From positions 1 through 64,000 of the forward strand of contig JAJPJC010000246.1 in NCBI GenBank assembly GCA_021324445.1: a stretch of 64,000 bases of DNA, in the 5' to 3' direction. The notes below the pieces were generated by a model. The model was not told where the DNA came from and searched no databases. It worked only from the letters and a program-made list of their open reading frames with translations. Positions within the stretch are counted from its first letter, which is position 1; each line of letters begins with the position of its first letter. This document shows, one piece after another, positions 8,944-17,945 of this stretch. The stretch is from Isosphaeraceae bacterium (GTDB lineage Bacteria; Planctomycetota; Planctomycetia; Isosphaerales; Isosphaeraceae). The position numbers were made by a program, and so were the translations under genes.

Positions 8944-10218
8944 ATGACCGCGACTTCCCCGATCGAGAAACTGGGGCAGGCCCTGCGCCAGCAGACGCTG
9001 GTCCGGATCATCGAGCAGTTCGGGGCGGAGCACCCGGATTCGCACTTGAAGGATCTGGTGATCGATGAGGCGGGTCCAGGGCGCGCGATCGTGGTCAACG
9101 GCCGGCGGGTCATCAACTTCGGCTCGGACAGCTTCCTCGGTCTGGACCAGGATCCCAGGGTTCAGGAGGCCGTTCGCCGGGGCCTCCAGCGGTGGGGGAC
9201 GCACAACGGCTCCTCGCGCGCCTTTGCCAGCGTGCGGGCCAATATCGAGGCGGAGCGGAAGCTGGCGGAGTGGCTGGGCGTGGAGTCGGTGTTGATCCTC
9301 CCCTCGGTGATGCTGGCGAACCTGGGTGCGATCCCCGGGTTGGTCGGCCGCCAGGACGCGATCGCGCTGGATGAGCAGGCGCACAGCTCGATGCAGGAGG
9401 CGGCCAAGATCGCCAGGGCCAATGGCACGAAGGTGGCGACCTTCGCGCACAGCGATCCGGGTGCGTTGGAGCGGACCCTCGCGGGTCTGCGGCCCTACCG
9501 CTGCGGCCTGGTCTGTCTCGACGGCGTCTACAGCATGAGCGGGCGGATCCCGCCGATGGTCGAGCTCAATACGGTGGCCCGGGCCGGCGATGCGGTGCTC
9601 TACATCGACGACGCCCATGGGACCGGCGTGCTGGGGAATCAGGGCCGGGGGACCGTGCTCGAGGCCCTGGGCAGCTACGACAACACGTTCGTCGTCGGCT
9701 CGCTCTCCAAGGCGTTCTCCTGCGCCGGGGGCTTCATCGGCTGCCCCGAACCGTTCCACCGGCTGCTCAAGATCCGCTGCGCCCCGTATGTCTTCGGCGG
9801 GCCGGTGGTCCCCTCCTACCTCGAGGCGGTTGGCACGGTCATCGACATCCTCCGCTCGGACGAATACCCGGCGCTCCGCGCGCGACTCGACGCCGCCATC
9901 GGCCGCCTGACCCGCGGCCTGACCGAGCTGGGCTTGGTCGTCATGGGAGGCGCGACGCCGATCGTCTCGGTCCTGGTCGGCGATGAGTCGAAGACCCTCG
10001 ACGCCGGCAAGTTCCTCTTCGATCGGGGCTATTACGTCCAGTCGGTCCTTTTCCCGGCCGTCCCTTATCATGCCGGGGTGCTCCGCATCCAGTGCAACGC
10101 GAACCACGACGCCGCGGCGATCGAGGGCCTGGTGCATGCGTTCTCGGCCCTGGCGCGAACCCTGGCTCTCCCCGGCCCAGCCGGGTCGTCGCCAGCGGCC
10201 GCCCTCGACCGGAGGTGA
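8944..10218 (+). CDS. alpha-oxoamine synthase (PLP), AONS/serine palmitoyltransferase-like
   Basis: 424 residues from ATG 8944 (GGGAG eight bases upstream; the frame is open from 8836). It is a fold-type I PLP enzyme. The PLP lysine is K256 in GSLSKAF, the cofactor-binding aspartate is in IDDAHGTG (221-228), and GTHNGSSRAF is the glycine-rich substrate loop typical of oxoamine synthases. These enzymes condense an acyl-CoA or acyl-ACP with an amino acid, releasing CO2; family members include BioF, KBL, CqsA and serine palmitoyltransferase. No other biotin genes are near, while ketosynthases, an SDR and a lipid-type exporter are, which favours a long-chain amino-ketone product over biotin synthesis. 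Confidence 0.85.
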   Translation: MTATSPIEKLGQALRQQTLVRIIEQFGAEHPDSHLKDLVIDEAGPGRAIVVNGRRVINFGSDSFLGLDQDPRVQEAVRRGLQRWGTHNGSSRAFASVRANIEAERKLAEWLGVESVLILPSVMLANLGAIPGLVGRQDAIALDEQAHSSMQEAAKIARANGTKVATFAHSDPGALERTLAGLRPYRCGLVCLDGVYSMSGRIPPMVELNTVARAGDAVLYIDDAHGTGVLGNQGRGTVLEALGSYDNTFVVGSLSKAFSCAGGFIGCPEPFHRLLKIRCAPYVFGGPVVPSYLEAVGTVIDILRSDEYPALRARLDAAIGRLTRGLTELGLVVMGGATPIVSVLVGDESKTLDAGKFLFDRGYYVQSVLFPAVPYHAGVLRIQCNANHDAAAIEGLVHAFSALARTLALPGPAGSSPAAALDRR

Positions 10219-10224
10219 ACCGTG

Positions 10225-10614
10225 ATGGGCCACTGCCGTGTCCAGGTTCTGGTGATCATGCTGGCGGCGGTGGTCGCGCTGGCCCTGGGAGAGACCGCAC
10301 TGGCCAAGGGGATGAAGCAAACCGTCCGCGTCGAAGGGTCCTGGGCCGAATTGGCCCTCGCCATCCTCGGCAACGGCTGGGTCCTGGCGGGGTCAACCCT
10401 CCTGGTCGTCCACCTGGGACTCTACCTGCTGGCCTTGCGCCGCGCCGACCTGAGCTTCGCCCTGCCGCTGACCGCGGCGTCGTATCCGCTCTCGGCACTC
10501 CTGGCCCGGTTCTACCTCCGCGAGGACGTGGGTACCGCGCGTTGGCTCGGGACACTCCTCATCACTGCGGGTGTGGCGATCGTGGTACTCGGCGACGCCA
10601 CCGGCGAACCTTAG
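10225..10614 (+). CDS. small multidrug-resistance/EamA-like membrane protein
   Basis: 129 residues with four predicted membrane helices, the size and layout of SMR (EmrE/ArnE-like) proteins. The last helix pair contains PLTAASYPLSALLARFYLRED, matching the conserved loop before helix 4 of SMR/EamA proteins. A near-ideal GGAGGTGA lies just upstream; GTG 10222 or ATG 10225 could both start, and the spacing favours the ATG. It follows the oxoamine synthase by a few bases, so it is probably co-transcribed and could move or flip the product or a lipid carrier. Confidence 0.7.
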   Translation: MGHCRVQVLVIMLAAVVALALGETALAKGMKQTVRVEGSWAELALAILGNGWVLAGSTLLVVHLGLYLLALRRADLSFALPLTAASYPLSALLARFYLREDVGTARWLGTLLITAGVAIVVLGDATGEP

Positions 10615-10623
10615 GATCCCGCA

Positions 10624-10672
10624 GGTCAGGCTTGAGCCTGACGATCCGATCCTGTCAGGCTCAAGCCTGACC
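10624..10672. repeat. REP pair, loop TTGA
   Basis: Two inverted copies of an 18-base palindrome, GTCAGGCTTGAGCCTGAC (10625-10642) and its complement (10654-10671), separated by 11 bases. The 7-base stem GTCAGGC encloses the loop TTGA. The outer GTAG foot seen at other loci is degraded here. It lies just after the SMR-like gene stop and could also end transcription. Confidence 0.85.
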
Positions 10673-10757
10673 GACGTTCTTGCCGGCGTAATACAATAGA
10701 GCGCGCGCTGGGTCCCCAGCGTCGGCGGCGGTGGTCCCGGGAGGAAGGAGACGACTC

Positions 10758-11639
10758 TTGACGACGGACATCGAATCCTCGATCGAATCGCTCGATCACC
10801 CGGTGGACAACGCTCCGGTACGCACGCTCCAGCACCAGAACCTGACCATCGAGGGCTACTCGCGGGCGGCGGTGCAGTCGTACTGGCGGGTGCCGGAGCT
10901 GAAGCTGGGGTTCGACCTGGGGGCTCAGCCCTGGTCGTTCATGACCACGCCCACCTGGTTCGTCACCCATACGCACCTGGACCACATCGCGGCGTTGCCG
11001 GTGCTGGTCGCCCGGCGGCGGATGATGAAGATGGAGCCGCCGACCATCTATCTGCCGGCCGAGGCCGTCGAGGGGGTCGAGCTCTTGTTGCGTGCCATGC
11101 AGCGCCTCGACCGGGGGCGACTGCCGGCGAAGCTGATCGGGCTGGCTCCCGGCGCGGAGGTCGAACTCTCGCGGGAGCTGGTCGTGACGGCGTTCGCCAC
11201 CAAGCACACGCTCCCCTCGCTGGGGTATCTCGTCTGGGAGCGCCGCAAGAAGCTCAAGCCGGAGTACCAGAGCCTCACCGGCGAGCAGATCCGCGACCTG
11301 AGACTCTCGGGAGTCGAGGTCTCGGCCGAGCTCCGCCTGCCCAAGATCGCCTACCTGGGTGATACGGCCCCGCCGGGCCTCGACGCGTTCCCCGAGACTT
11401 ATCGCGCCCAGATCCTGATCGTCGAGATGACGTTCGTCGCGCCCAACGAGCGCGCGGCCTTGATTCATAAGTTTGGCCACACTCATCTCGACGACCTGCT
11501 GGCCCGGGCTGACCGGTTTGAAAACGAGGTCATCATCGCCTCGCACTTCAGCACCCGGCTGCACCCCGACCAGATCCAGCGCATCGTCGAGAAGCGGCTC
11601 CCCGAGTCGCTCAAGGGGCGGCTGAAGATCTGGCTCTGA
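10758..11639 (+). CDS. metallo-beta-lactamase-fold hydrolase, RNase Z-like
   Basis: 293 residues from a TTG at 10758, chosen because AAGGAG lies upstream at good spacing; there is no ATG nearby. The zinc motif HTHLDH is at 71-76, the GD aspartate at LGDTAPP and a C-terminal histidine in [15 protein letters not shown] gives a further His-rich loop. The arrangement resembles the RNase Z/ElaC branch, but the substrate could be another phosphodiester. It stands alone between a REP pair and a broken DUF433 gene. Confidence 0.75.
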   Translation: MTTDIESSIESLDHPVDNAPVRTLQHQNLTIEGYSRAAVQSYWRVPELKLGFDLGAQPWSFMTTPTWFVTHTHLDHIAALPVLVARRRMMKMEPPTIYLPAEAVEGVELLLRAMQRLDRGRLPAKLIGLAPGAEVELSRELVVTAFATKHTLPSLGYLVWERRKKLKPEYQSLTGEQIRDLRLSGVEVSAELRLPKIAYLGDTAPPGLDAFPETYRAQILIVEMTFVAPNERAALIHKFGHTHLDDLLARADRFENEVIIASHFSTRLHPDQIQRIVEKRLPESLKGRLKIWL

Positions 11640-11707
11640 ACCGGTTCTCTCCACGATCGGTCTGGTGCGATGATCGTCGAGGTTCCTATCGAGGAAGGGA
11701 GATCGAC

Positions 11708-11954
11708 ATGCCCTCAGAGGACGCCTTGAGAGAACGAATTACCCTCGATCCCGCCGTGCTTGCCGGGAAACCCGTGATTGGCGGCTTGCGGATCAGTGTC
11801 GAGCAAATCCTGCGCGCTCGCCGCGGAGATCCCGCCTGACGAGATCTTGCGGGATTATCCCGAATTGCAGCGCGAAGACCTGCGGGCGTGCCTGGTGTAT
11901 GCCGCGGAGACGATCGCCGCGGAGCGGGTTTACCCGGTCGGCACGGGAGTCTGA
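11708..11954 (+). pseudogene. DUF433 antitoxin-like gene, frameshifted
   Basis: The ATG at 11708 (GGGAGATCGAC upstream) encodes RITLDPAVLAGKPVIGGLRISVEQILRA, the N-terminal DUF433 signature, then reaches a TGA at 11837. Shifting frame near 11813 restores the expected continuation LAAEIPPDEILRDYPELQREDLRACLVYAAE and a natural stop at 11952. Loss of two bases in a GC-rich CGCGC tract explains this. DUF433 proteins are often antitoxins paired with a PIN-like toxin; none is seen next to it. It is either a recent pseudogene or an assembly error. Confidence 0.8.
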
Positions 11955-11987
11955 TCTGCGAGTCAAGGCTTGTCAGTCTGAACCATC

Positions 11988-12008
11988 GGTGGGTTTCACC
12001 CACCCTAC
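11988..12008. repeat. single GTAG-footed palindrome of a second family
   Basis: The hairpin GGTGGGTTTCACCCACC (11988-12004) is followed by CTAC, so on the minus strand it reads GTAG then the palindrome, the same foot-plus-hairpin layout as the REP units elsewhere in the window, but with an unrelated stem. Confidence 0.55.
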
Positions 12009-12048
12009 CAAGACTCAAGATCTGGCTGTAATGAAACGGAGGCGACGG

Positions 12049-12594
12049 ATGTCTGCTCGAGCATCCGCGATGCGTGTCATCCGCAAACCGCTGCTCTGGA
12101 CGATCGTGTGCTGGCAATCGATCTGTCTTGCATTGACGGTGGTTTACCCATCAACGATTCAACAGGCGGTCACAGCGAGCTACTCGGCGAGGTTCGGCGA
12201 CATCCAATCCAGCTACGGAACCTTTGAGCGGATGTCCGTCTATCTCTATCTGCTGATCATCACGACTCTTGCAACCTTGGTGAGCCTTCGAGTGTATGAC
12301 CTCTCCGGCCGAAGATCGTGGTCCCGGAGGGCGTGGTCTCTGGTGGCCGTCGCCTGGCAGATCCTGGTCCTGGCGATGCTCATCGAATCGTACGAGACAG
12401 GTCTTGCGTACAAGATCCACCGATTGGACTGGGCGATCTTCGGGCCGCCCGACGACCTCTATAGCTTCCGCAATCTCGTTCTGCCCCAACTCGTCGCCTG
12501 GCTGGTGTGCACGATCCCCGCCTCCTTAGCTGCACTCTGGATGTATTCGCGAGTCGGGAGGAAGAGGGACACCGAGAACCCAGGGGGAATCTAA
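12049..12594 (+). CDS. membrane protein of unknown function
   Basis: 181 residues from ATG 12049, preceded by GGAGG at seven bases; an in-frame ATG at 12031 is also possible. Four hydrophobic segments (about residues 12-32, 62-82, 95-115 and 152-172) indicate an integral membrane protein with short loops. I do not recognise the family. It is convergent with the S53 peptidase gene. Confidence 0.65.
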   Translation: MSARASAMRVIRKPLLWTIVCWQSICLALTVVYPSTIQQAVTASYSARFGDIQSSYGTFERMSVYLYLLIITTLATLVSLRVYDLSGRRSWSRRAWSLVAVAWQILVLAMLIESYETGLAYKIHRLDWAIFGPPDDLYSFRNLVLPQLVAWLVCTIPASLAALWMYSRVGRKRDTENPGGI

Positions 12595-12635
12595 CGTCGG
12601 GGGGATCTTCCCAACCTCCTCCCGCTCACTCCGCC

Positions 12636-14708
12636 TCAGTGGTTCGGAACCCCGAACGGTCGTCGCCCAAAGCGATCGGCTTGCGTTCGACCGGGGATCC
12701 ATCGCCCCCGGAAGCGATCCGACGGGCGGAGAACCAGATGATATCCGCCCGCGGCCAGGGCCGCCGCGCCGAAGATCGTCGAGAGGCCGCAGGACAGACG
12801 GACCTCCGCCGGACGATCCGCCTCTTGCCACGAGTCCGCGAGGGACCCGCCGAAGAGATCCGCGACGGAGAGATCCAGCACAGCCTTGAGACCTTGCCCG
12901 GAAAGGTCCGGCACCGCCCGGCTCCGCGCGGCGCGCTGCGGTGCCGCCGGCTGACCAGCCTCCGGTACTTCCGGCGCGACCGGCTGGAACGGCTCGATCA
13001 CGTCGATGGTCGTGGGCCACGTGGCCGGCCGCGCGACCGGCTGCACCAGGTTCGAGTCATCCGGTTGGTTGGTCGCAGGTTGCCCGAAGTGGGTCGCGAT
13101 CGTGGGCTGCTCCTCGTTGGTCACGACCGACAGGATCGCTTGCGTCGTGACCGGCGCCGAACTCGGCCCTAACGGCACGACGAGGGGCTGGGGCACCACG
13201 ATCACAATGATGGGCGACCGGTTGTTGGAGCCCGCCAGAATGACCGGGGTCAGCGGGGCAATCGCGGTGCTCGAGCTCGAGCTCGAGCCGGTCGAGGATG
13301 TGCCCCCACTGCCGCTACCACTGCTGCTGCCGCTGCCGCTTCCACTGCCACTTCCCCCGGTCGGGAACGTTGGGGGTGCCGTGATGATGACGACGATGTC
13401 GGAGGGCGAGAGCGAAATTGAGATGCTGGAGTGCTGGTTCGGAGTCGCGATGAGGGCGGAGCTGCCGCCATTGGCCGCCACCAGGGCGGGGACCAAGAGA
13501 TTGGCCTTGGGACTGCCCAGGCCGGTGACCAGGTCATAACCGGGCCCGGCGCTATGATAGGGGGTCGACCCCGAGGTGATGTCGTTGAAGTCGGCACTCG
13601 GCAATTTGTAGAGGCTCGTCTGGGCGTTGGACAGCGTGCCCTGGTGGGCCAGGGCCAGGCCCTGGTCGGCGATCGCGATCAGGCCGGCCCAGGAGGGCGC
13701 CCCGACGCTGGTGCCGCCGACTTCCACCCAGCCATAACGACCGACCGAACTATAAACCGCCACCCCCGTGCTGGGATTGGCGTCCCAGGCGACGTCCGGC
13801 GTGGTGCGCGCGGTGGTGCTCAGCCCGCTGGCCTGGAGTGCCGCGGTTTGCCAGGATTGTCCCGGCTCGTCAGCGCTGTAGCCGCCGCCGCTGTCGCTCC
13901 ATCCCGTCTCGGAGCCATATGTCCCATTGCTGTTCAGATTCAGGGTCGTGCCACCGACGGCCAGCACGTTGGGCGAGGACGAGGGATACTCGACCGTCGC
14001 CGAGTCGCCCGAAGCGGCCACGAACGTGATGCCCGTGTGACCCAACGGCGTGGTCAGGACGCTGTCGTACGAGCTCTCTCCCGAGAACTCGCCGGCTCCC
14101 CAGCTCATCGACACCACCGAAACCCCCGACAGACTGCTGGCGAAACTGACCGCGCTGAAGAGGTCGCTGAGATCGGGGTAAGCTTCGACCAGGACGATGT
14201 TCGCGGCGGGCGCAATCGCGTGCGCCCATTCGACATCCAGCGCGGTCTCCAGGGCCCAGCCCGCGTTGTCGTACCGGAGCCCCGACTCGACGTATTGCGT
14301 GAACGACGGCGGGGCGGCCAGACCGTACTGGGAGTCGAACTTGCTCAGGTCCGACTGGATGCTCGGGTCATAATACGCATCAATGATTGCGATCGTTTGA
14401 CCCGAGCCGTTGCCCACGACGTTCCCCTTGAACGCGATCTGGTTCACACCATAGGCCGTCGCGAGCTGGGCGGGCGAGAGCCCCGTGGGGCTGCCCGATG
14501 ACATCAACGGAGTGAGGGAGAGACTGGGTTGGATCGTGGCCGGCTGGGTGCCCTCGCCTGAGGCGATGGCCGCCGGAAAGACCGCGGTCGCGAGGAGCTG
14601 ACGAGTCTCCAGCGGTTCCCAGACCAGGGCGAACCATCGGATTCGTCGCGATCGCCGAAGCGAGCGGGCGCCACGATGCGCCCCATGAGAGCGGCTCCAG
14701 GTGCTCAT
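12636..14708 (-). CDS. S53 (sedolisin) family serine-carboxyl peptidase with LEPRxLL leader
   Basis: 690 residues from ATG 14708 (GAGG upstream). After a basic leader comes WEPLETRQLLATAVF, an LEPRxLL motif typical of large planctomycete secreted proteins. The peptidase core has the ExxxD pair in ETALD, the serine motif GGTSVGAPSWAG and the C-terminal calcium-site region DFNDITSGSTPYHS...GYDLVTGLGSP. A Ser/Gly-rich linker (about residues 450-480) leads to a tail with a hydrophobic stretch near the C-terminus that could anchor it. The usual long inhibitory propeptide of sedolisins is absent or very short. Predicted to be an exported acid-type protease. Confidence 0.85.
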   Translation of the reverse strand: MSTWSRSHGAHRGARSLRRSRRIRWFALVWEPLETRQLLATAVFPAAIASGEGTQPATIQPSLSLTPLMSSGSPTGLSPAQLATAYGVNQIAFKGNVVGNGSGQTIAIIDAYYDPSIQSDLSKFDSQYGLAAPPSFTQYVESGLRYDNAGWALETALDVEWAHAIAPAANIVLVEAYPDLSDLFSAVSFASSLSGVSVVSMSWGAGEFSGESSYDSVLTTPLGHTGITFVAASGDSATVEYPSSSPNVLAVGGTTLNLNSNGTYGSETGWSDSGGGYSADEPGQSWQTAALQASGLSTTARTTPDVAWDANPSTGVAVYSSVGRYGWVEVGGTSVGAPSWAGLIAIADQGLALAHQGTLSNAQTSLYKLPSADFNDITSGSTPYHSAGPGYDLVTGLGSPKANLLVPALVAANGGSSALIATPNQHSSISISLSPSDIVVIITAPPTFPTGGSGSGSGSGSSSGSGSGGTSSTGSSSSSSTAIAPLTPVILAGSNNRSPIIVIVVPQPLVVPLGPSSAPVTTQAILSVVTNEEQPTIATHFGQPATNQPDDSNLVQPVARPATWPTTIDVIEPFQPVAPEVPEAGQPAAPQRAARSRAVPDLSGQGLKAVLDLSVADLFGGSLADSWQEADRPAEVRLSCGLSTIFGAAALAAGGYHLVLRPSDRFRGRWIPGRTQADRFGRRPFGVPNH

Positions 14709-14927
14709 GCTCAACCTCATCGTAGGTGCGGCGTCTACAGAAGAAGGGCGGACAATTGCAAGGACAGTCTATCCGTGCTGGGCGGCTGTCCTCTACAATC
14801 CCCGGTCGCAAACCGGTCTTACTCTACGACAACACTTGCAATCAATCAAGCTCGTTTTTCCGGCCGGGGACTGTCCCGGCAGGCTCCGCCCCCTTTCCAG
14901 AAACCCGAACTCGAACGAGTGGGAGTC

Positions 14928-15470
14928 ATGATCCACCCTTGGCACGACGTAACCCCTGGTGAGAATTTACCCTCGGAATTCAACGCCCTCGTCGAGATCC
15001 CGATGGGATCGAGCGTCAAGTACGAGCTGGACAAGCGCACGGGCCTCTTGAAGCTCGACCGGGTGCTCTATTCCGCGGTGTTTTACCCGGCGAATTACGG
15101 GTTCATCCCCCAGACGCTGGCGGAGGACGACGATCCCCTGGACGTGCTGGTCCTCTGCCAGGAGCCGCTGTCTCCCTTGACCTTGGTGTCGGCGCGGGCG
15201 ATCGGGCTGATGACGATGATCGACGCCGGCAAGCGCGACCATAAGATCCTGGCGGTGGCGGTCAACGACCCCGAGTTCAATAGCTTTCAGGAGGCGTCGG
15301 AGCTGCCCCCCCATCGCCTGATGATGCTGCGCCGCTTCTTCCAGGACTATAAGCTGCTGGAAGGCAAGTCGGTCGAGGTCGACGAGATCCAGGCCGCCGC
15401 CCTGGCCCTGCCGATCATCGAAGACGCGCTCCAGCACTACAGCCAGCACCGGCGGCGGGGGTTCCATTGA
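14928..15470 (+). CDS. ppa: family I inorganic pyrophosphatase
   Basis: 180 residues from ATG 14928 (GGGAG just upstream); the open frame extends further left but the start fits the family. It hydrolyses pyrophosphate to drive biosynthesis. The metal-binding signature EDDDPLDVLVL and the upstream EIPMGSSVKYELDK and YPANYGFIPQT segments are those of soluble family I enzymes. Its end is followed directly by a REP pair and a convergent small gene. Confidence 0.93.
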   Translation: MIHPWHDVTPGENLPSEFNALVEIPMGSSVKYELDKRTGLLKLDRVLYSAVFYPANYGFIPQTLAEDDDPLDVLVLCQEPLSPLTLVSARAIGLMTMIDAGKRDHKILAVAVNDPEFNSFQEASELPPHRLMMLRRFFQDYKLLEGKSVEVDEIQAAALALPIIEDALQHYSQHRRRGFH

Positions 15471-15475
15471 TTGTC

Positions 15476-15530
15476 GTAGGTCAGGCGTTAGCCTGACAGA
15501 ATCGGAATGTCAGGCTAACGCCTGACCTAC
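15476..15530. repeat. REP pair with GTAG feet, loop GTTA
   Basis: An inverted pair: GTAG then GTCAGGCGTTAGCCTGAC (15480-15497), an 11-base spacer, and the complement (15509-15526) followed by CTAC. The whole unit is itself a palindrome with arms of about 23 bases. It sits between convergent genes and may act as a two-way terminator. Confidence 0.9.
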
Positions 15531-15548
15531 TGCGGAGCTGGGTTGCGG

Positions 15549-15752
15549 TCAACGGCTCGTGGCCAGCGCGGCCGCGCGCAGCGGGGTGACCTCGTCTTCC
15601 AAGCGGAAGCATCGCCAGCCGTTGGCTTGCTCGATCAGGAGGATGACCGGCTGTCGCCGCTCGGCGATCCGCTGAATCACCTTCCCCTGGCTTTCTTGAC
15701 CGGTGTTCATGGTGAACGCGACGGTTTCGCCGACGGGAATCGATCGTTTCAT
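15549..15752 (-). CDS. small hypothetical protein
   Basis: 67 residues from ATG 15752 (GGAAGGTG upstream; an ATG at 15761 is in frame). Sequence MKRSIPVGETVAFTMNTGQESQGKVIQRIAERRQPVILLIE... looks like a compact beta-rich protein. I do not recognise the family. It stands alone, convergent with ppa. Confidence 0.5.
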   Translation of the reverse strand: MKRSIPVGETVAFTMNTGQESQGKVIQRIAERRQPVILLIEQANGWRCFRLEDEVTPLRAAALATSR

Positions 15753-16034
15753 CGAGGACACCTTCCCTCCCTAGAAGACTTGCTCCGGCGTGCGAGGCCA
15801 GCCACGCCCCGATGGCCTGGAACCTTATAATTCTTACGGAAAAAAGTCAGGGGCAGTTTTCGGGACCGCACGGGACGTGGGGGCCAGCCGCCCTCGGCTG
15901 GCCCAGCTTCCCGTTTGCGAGGTGCCCTTGAGAAAATCTCCTTCCCGAGAAGACTCCTGGAGGTTAAACTGATCTGTTCCTCCTGGGAGGCGGTCGGCCG
16001 TACCCGGGTGAGACCCTTGAGGGGCCCGGCCCGC

Positions 16035-17087
16035 ATGATCATTGTCCTGAAGCCGCATCCGGCGCCCGAGGTCGTCGAGCACGTTCTGGAACGGATCGCT
16101 GCGCTGGGCTTGACGCCCCATCTCAGCCAGGGTGTCTCACGGACGATCATCGGGGTCATCGGCGATGAGGCCAAGCTCCAAGTCCAGCCGTTGCAGGCGA
16201 TTCCGGGCGTCGAACAGGTCGTGCCGATCCTCAAGCCATTCAAGCTGGCCAGCCGGGAATTTCACCCCGAGGACTCGGTCTTCACCGTCAAAGGGGTCCA
16301 GGTCGGCGGCGGCCGCCTCGCGGTGATCGCCGGACCGTGCGCCATCGAGAGCGAGTCCTTGCTCTTCGAAGTCGCGGAGCGCGTGCGCCGGGCGGGGGCG
16401 AACCTCCTCCGGGGCGGTGCGTTCAAACCCCGGACCAGCCCCTATAGCTTCCAGGGCCTGGGCCAGGACGGACTGAAGATCCTCCGGGCGGCCGGGGACC
16501 ACTTCGGCATGGCCGTCGTGACCGAAGTCATGGACCCGCGTCAGGTTGAGGTCGTCGACCGCTATGCCGACATCCTCCAGGTCGGGGCGCGGAACATGCA
16601 GAACTTCGACCTATTGAAGGAGTGCGGCCGGACGCGGATGCCCGTGCTGCTGAAGCGTGGTCTCAGCGCCACGGTCCGGGACCTGCTCATGTCGGCCGAG
16701 TACATCCTCTCGGAAGGGAACCGGCAGGTCATCCTGTGCGAGCGCGGGATTCGCACGTTCGAAGACTCGACGCGGAACACGCTCGACTTGTCGGTCGTGC
16801 CCAACATTCAGGGTCAGAGTCATTTGCCGATCGTGGTGGATCCCAGCCATGCGACGGGCCGGCCCGACCTGATCCCGGCGATGGCGCGGGCGGCCATCGC
16901 CGCGGGCGCCGACGGCATCCATGTCGAGGTCCATAGCTGCCCCGAGAAGGCCCTCTCCGACGGCCCCCAGGCCCTGGTCCCCGACCAGTTCGACCGGCTC
17001 ATGGATGAGATCCGCCCGCTCGCCGAGCTGCTGGGGAGGTCCATCGACGTCTGTGCAGGAGAGCCGGCCGCATGCGCACCTTGCTGA
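16035..17087 (+). CDS. aroF: 3-deoxy-7-phosphoheptulonate synthase, type I beta
   Basis: 350 residues from ATG 16035. It makes DAHP from PEP and erythrose 4-phosphate, the first step of the shikimate pathway. An N-terminal ferredoxin-like domain (about 1-90; MIIVLKPHP...) is typical of the beta group. The catalytic barrel shows [38 protein letters not shown] and the metal ligands in VDPSHATG and DGIHVEVH. The frame is open upstream of 16035, but the domain start matches the family. Its last 16 bases overlap tpiA. Confidence 0.95.
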   Translation: MIIVLKPHPAPEVVEHVLERIAALGLTPHLSQGVSRTIIGVIGDEAKLQVQPLQAIPGVEQVVPILKPFKLASREFHPEDSVFTVKGVQVGGGRLAVIAGPCAIESESLLFEVAERVRRAGANLLRGGAFKPRTSPYSFQGLGQDGLKILRAAGDHFGMAVVTEVMDPRQVEVVDRYADILQVGARNMQNFDLLKECGRTRMPVLLKRGLSATVRDLLMSAEYILSEGNRQVILCERGIRTFEDSTRNTLDLSVVPNIQGQSHLPIVVDPSHATGRPDLIPAMARAAIAAGADGIHVEVHSCPEKALSDGPQALVPDQFDRLMDEIRPLAELLGRSIDVCAGEPAACAPC

Positions 17088-17851
17088 TCGCGGGCAACTG
17101 GAAGATGAACCCGTCCACCCGGTCGGAGGCCGTGGCCCTGGCCGAGGCCGTCAAAGCGGGGGTCGGTCCGGCCGCCGACGTCCACGTCGTGCTCTGTCCG
17201 CCCGCCGTCTTTCTCGGGGCGGTCGACTCCGTCCTCGAGGGCTCGCCCATCGGACTGGGCGGTCAGAACATGCACTGGGAGCCAGCAGGCGCCTATACCG
17301 GGGAGCTCTCCGGCGCCATGCTCGTCGACGTGGGGTGCACCCACACGATCCTGGGACACAGCGAACGGCGGCACGGGCTGGGTGAGACCGACTCTCAGGT
17401 CAACGCCAAGCTGAAGGCGGCCCTGGCCGCCCGGCTGATCCCGATCGTCTGCCTGGGCGAGACCCAGGAACAACGGCTGCGCGAGCAGACCGAAGCTGTC
17501 CTCACCACCCAGTTGTCCGGCTCGCTCGCCGGGATCACCCCCGAGGAAATGGCCGGCACCGTCCTGGCCTACGAGCCGGTCTGGGCCATCGGCACCGGCC
17601 TGACCGCGACCCCGGACCAGGCCCAGTCGGCCCAGGCGTTCATCCGCGGTTGGCTGGCCCAGCAGTTCGGTGAAGCGACCGCGGCCCGCGTCGTTGTCCA
17701 GTACGGAGGGAGCGTCAAGCCGGAGAACGCCGCCGAGTTGCTGGCCTGCCCCGACATCGATGGCGCGCTCGTGGGGGGCGCCAGCCTCAAGGCCAACGAC
17801 TTCCTGGCTATCGTCGGCGCGGCGCGGGACGTGACTACTCGTGGTGGCTAA
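17072..17851 (+). CDS. tpiA: triosephosphate isomerase
   Basis: 259 residues. It interconverts dihydroxyacetone phosphate and glyceraldehyde 3-phosphate. The catalytic residues are visible as N9/K11 in GNWKMN, H96 in LGHSERR and E168 in [11 protein letters not shown]; the phosphate loop [10 protein letters not shown] is present. The start overlaps aroF. The tpiA-secG order that follows is found in many bacteria. Confidence 0.97.
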   Translation: MRTLLIAGNWKMNPSTRSEAVALAEAVKAGVGPAADVHVVLCPPAVFLGAVDSVLEGSPIGLGGQNMHWEPAGAYTGELSGAMLVDVGCTHTILGHSERRHGLGETDSQVNAKLKAALAARLIPIVCLGETQEQRLREQTEAVLTTQLSGSLAGITPEEMAGTVLAYEPVWAIGTGLTATPDQAQSAQAFIRGWLAQQFGEATAARVVVQYGGSVKPENAAELLACPDIDGALVGGASLKANDFLAIVGAARDVTTRGG

Positions 17852-17936
17852 TGGCCGGTGGCTCGTGGCTGACGAAGACCGGTCGTTTTTTCGGCACTAC
17901 CCACCAGTTAGTAGCCATCAGCCACTCCATAGGGGG
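17852..17936. repeat. short-word inverted repeat before secG
   Basis: The stretch GTGGCTAATGGCCGGTGGCTCGTGGCTGAC just past tpiA is mirrored by the complement of AGTTAGTAGCCATCAGCCAC about 40 bases on, giving a loose hairpin of short repeated words. It resembles other intergenic word repeats in this window, such as those at 20386 and 43109. Confidence 0.4.
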
Positions 17937-17945
17937 GACATTCTC

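Noticed and set aside
8653-10320. Upstream part of a long minus-strand frame that continues into the ketosynthase-like gene
   Set aside because: It is antisense to the oxoamine synthase; the real start with a binding site is at 8652.
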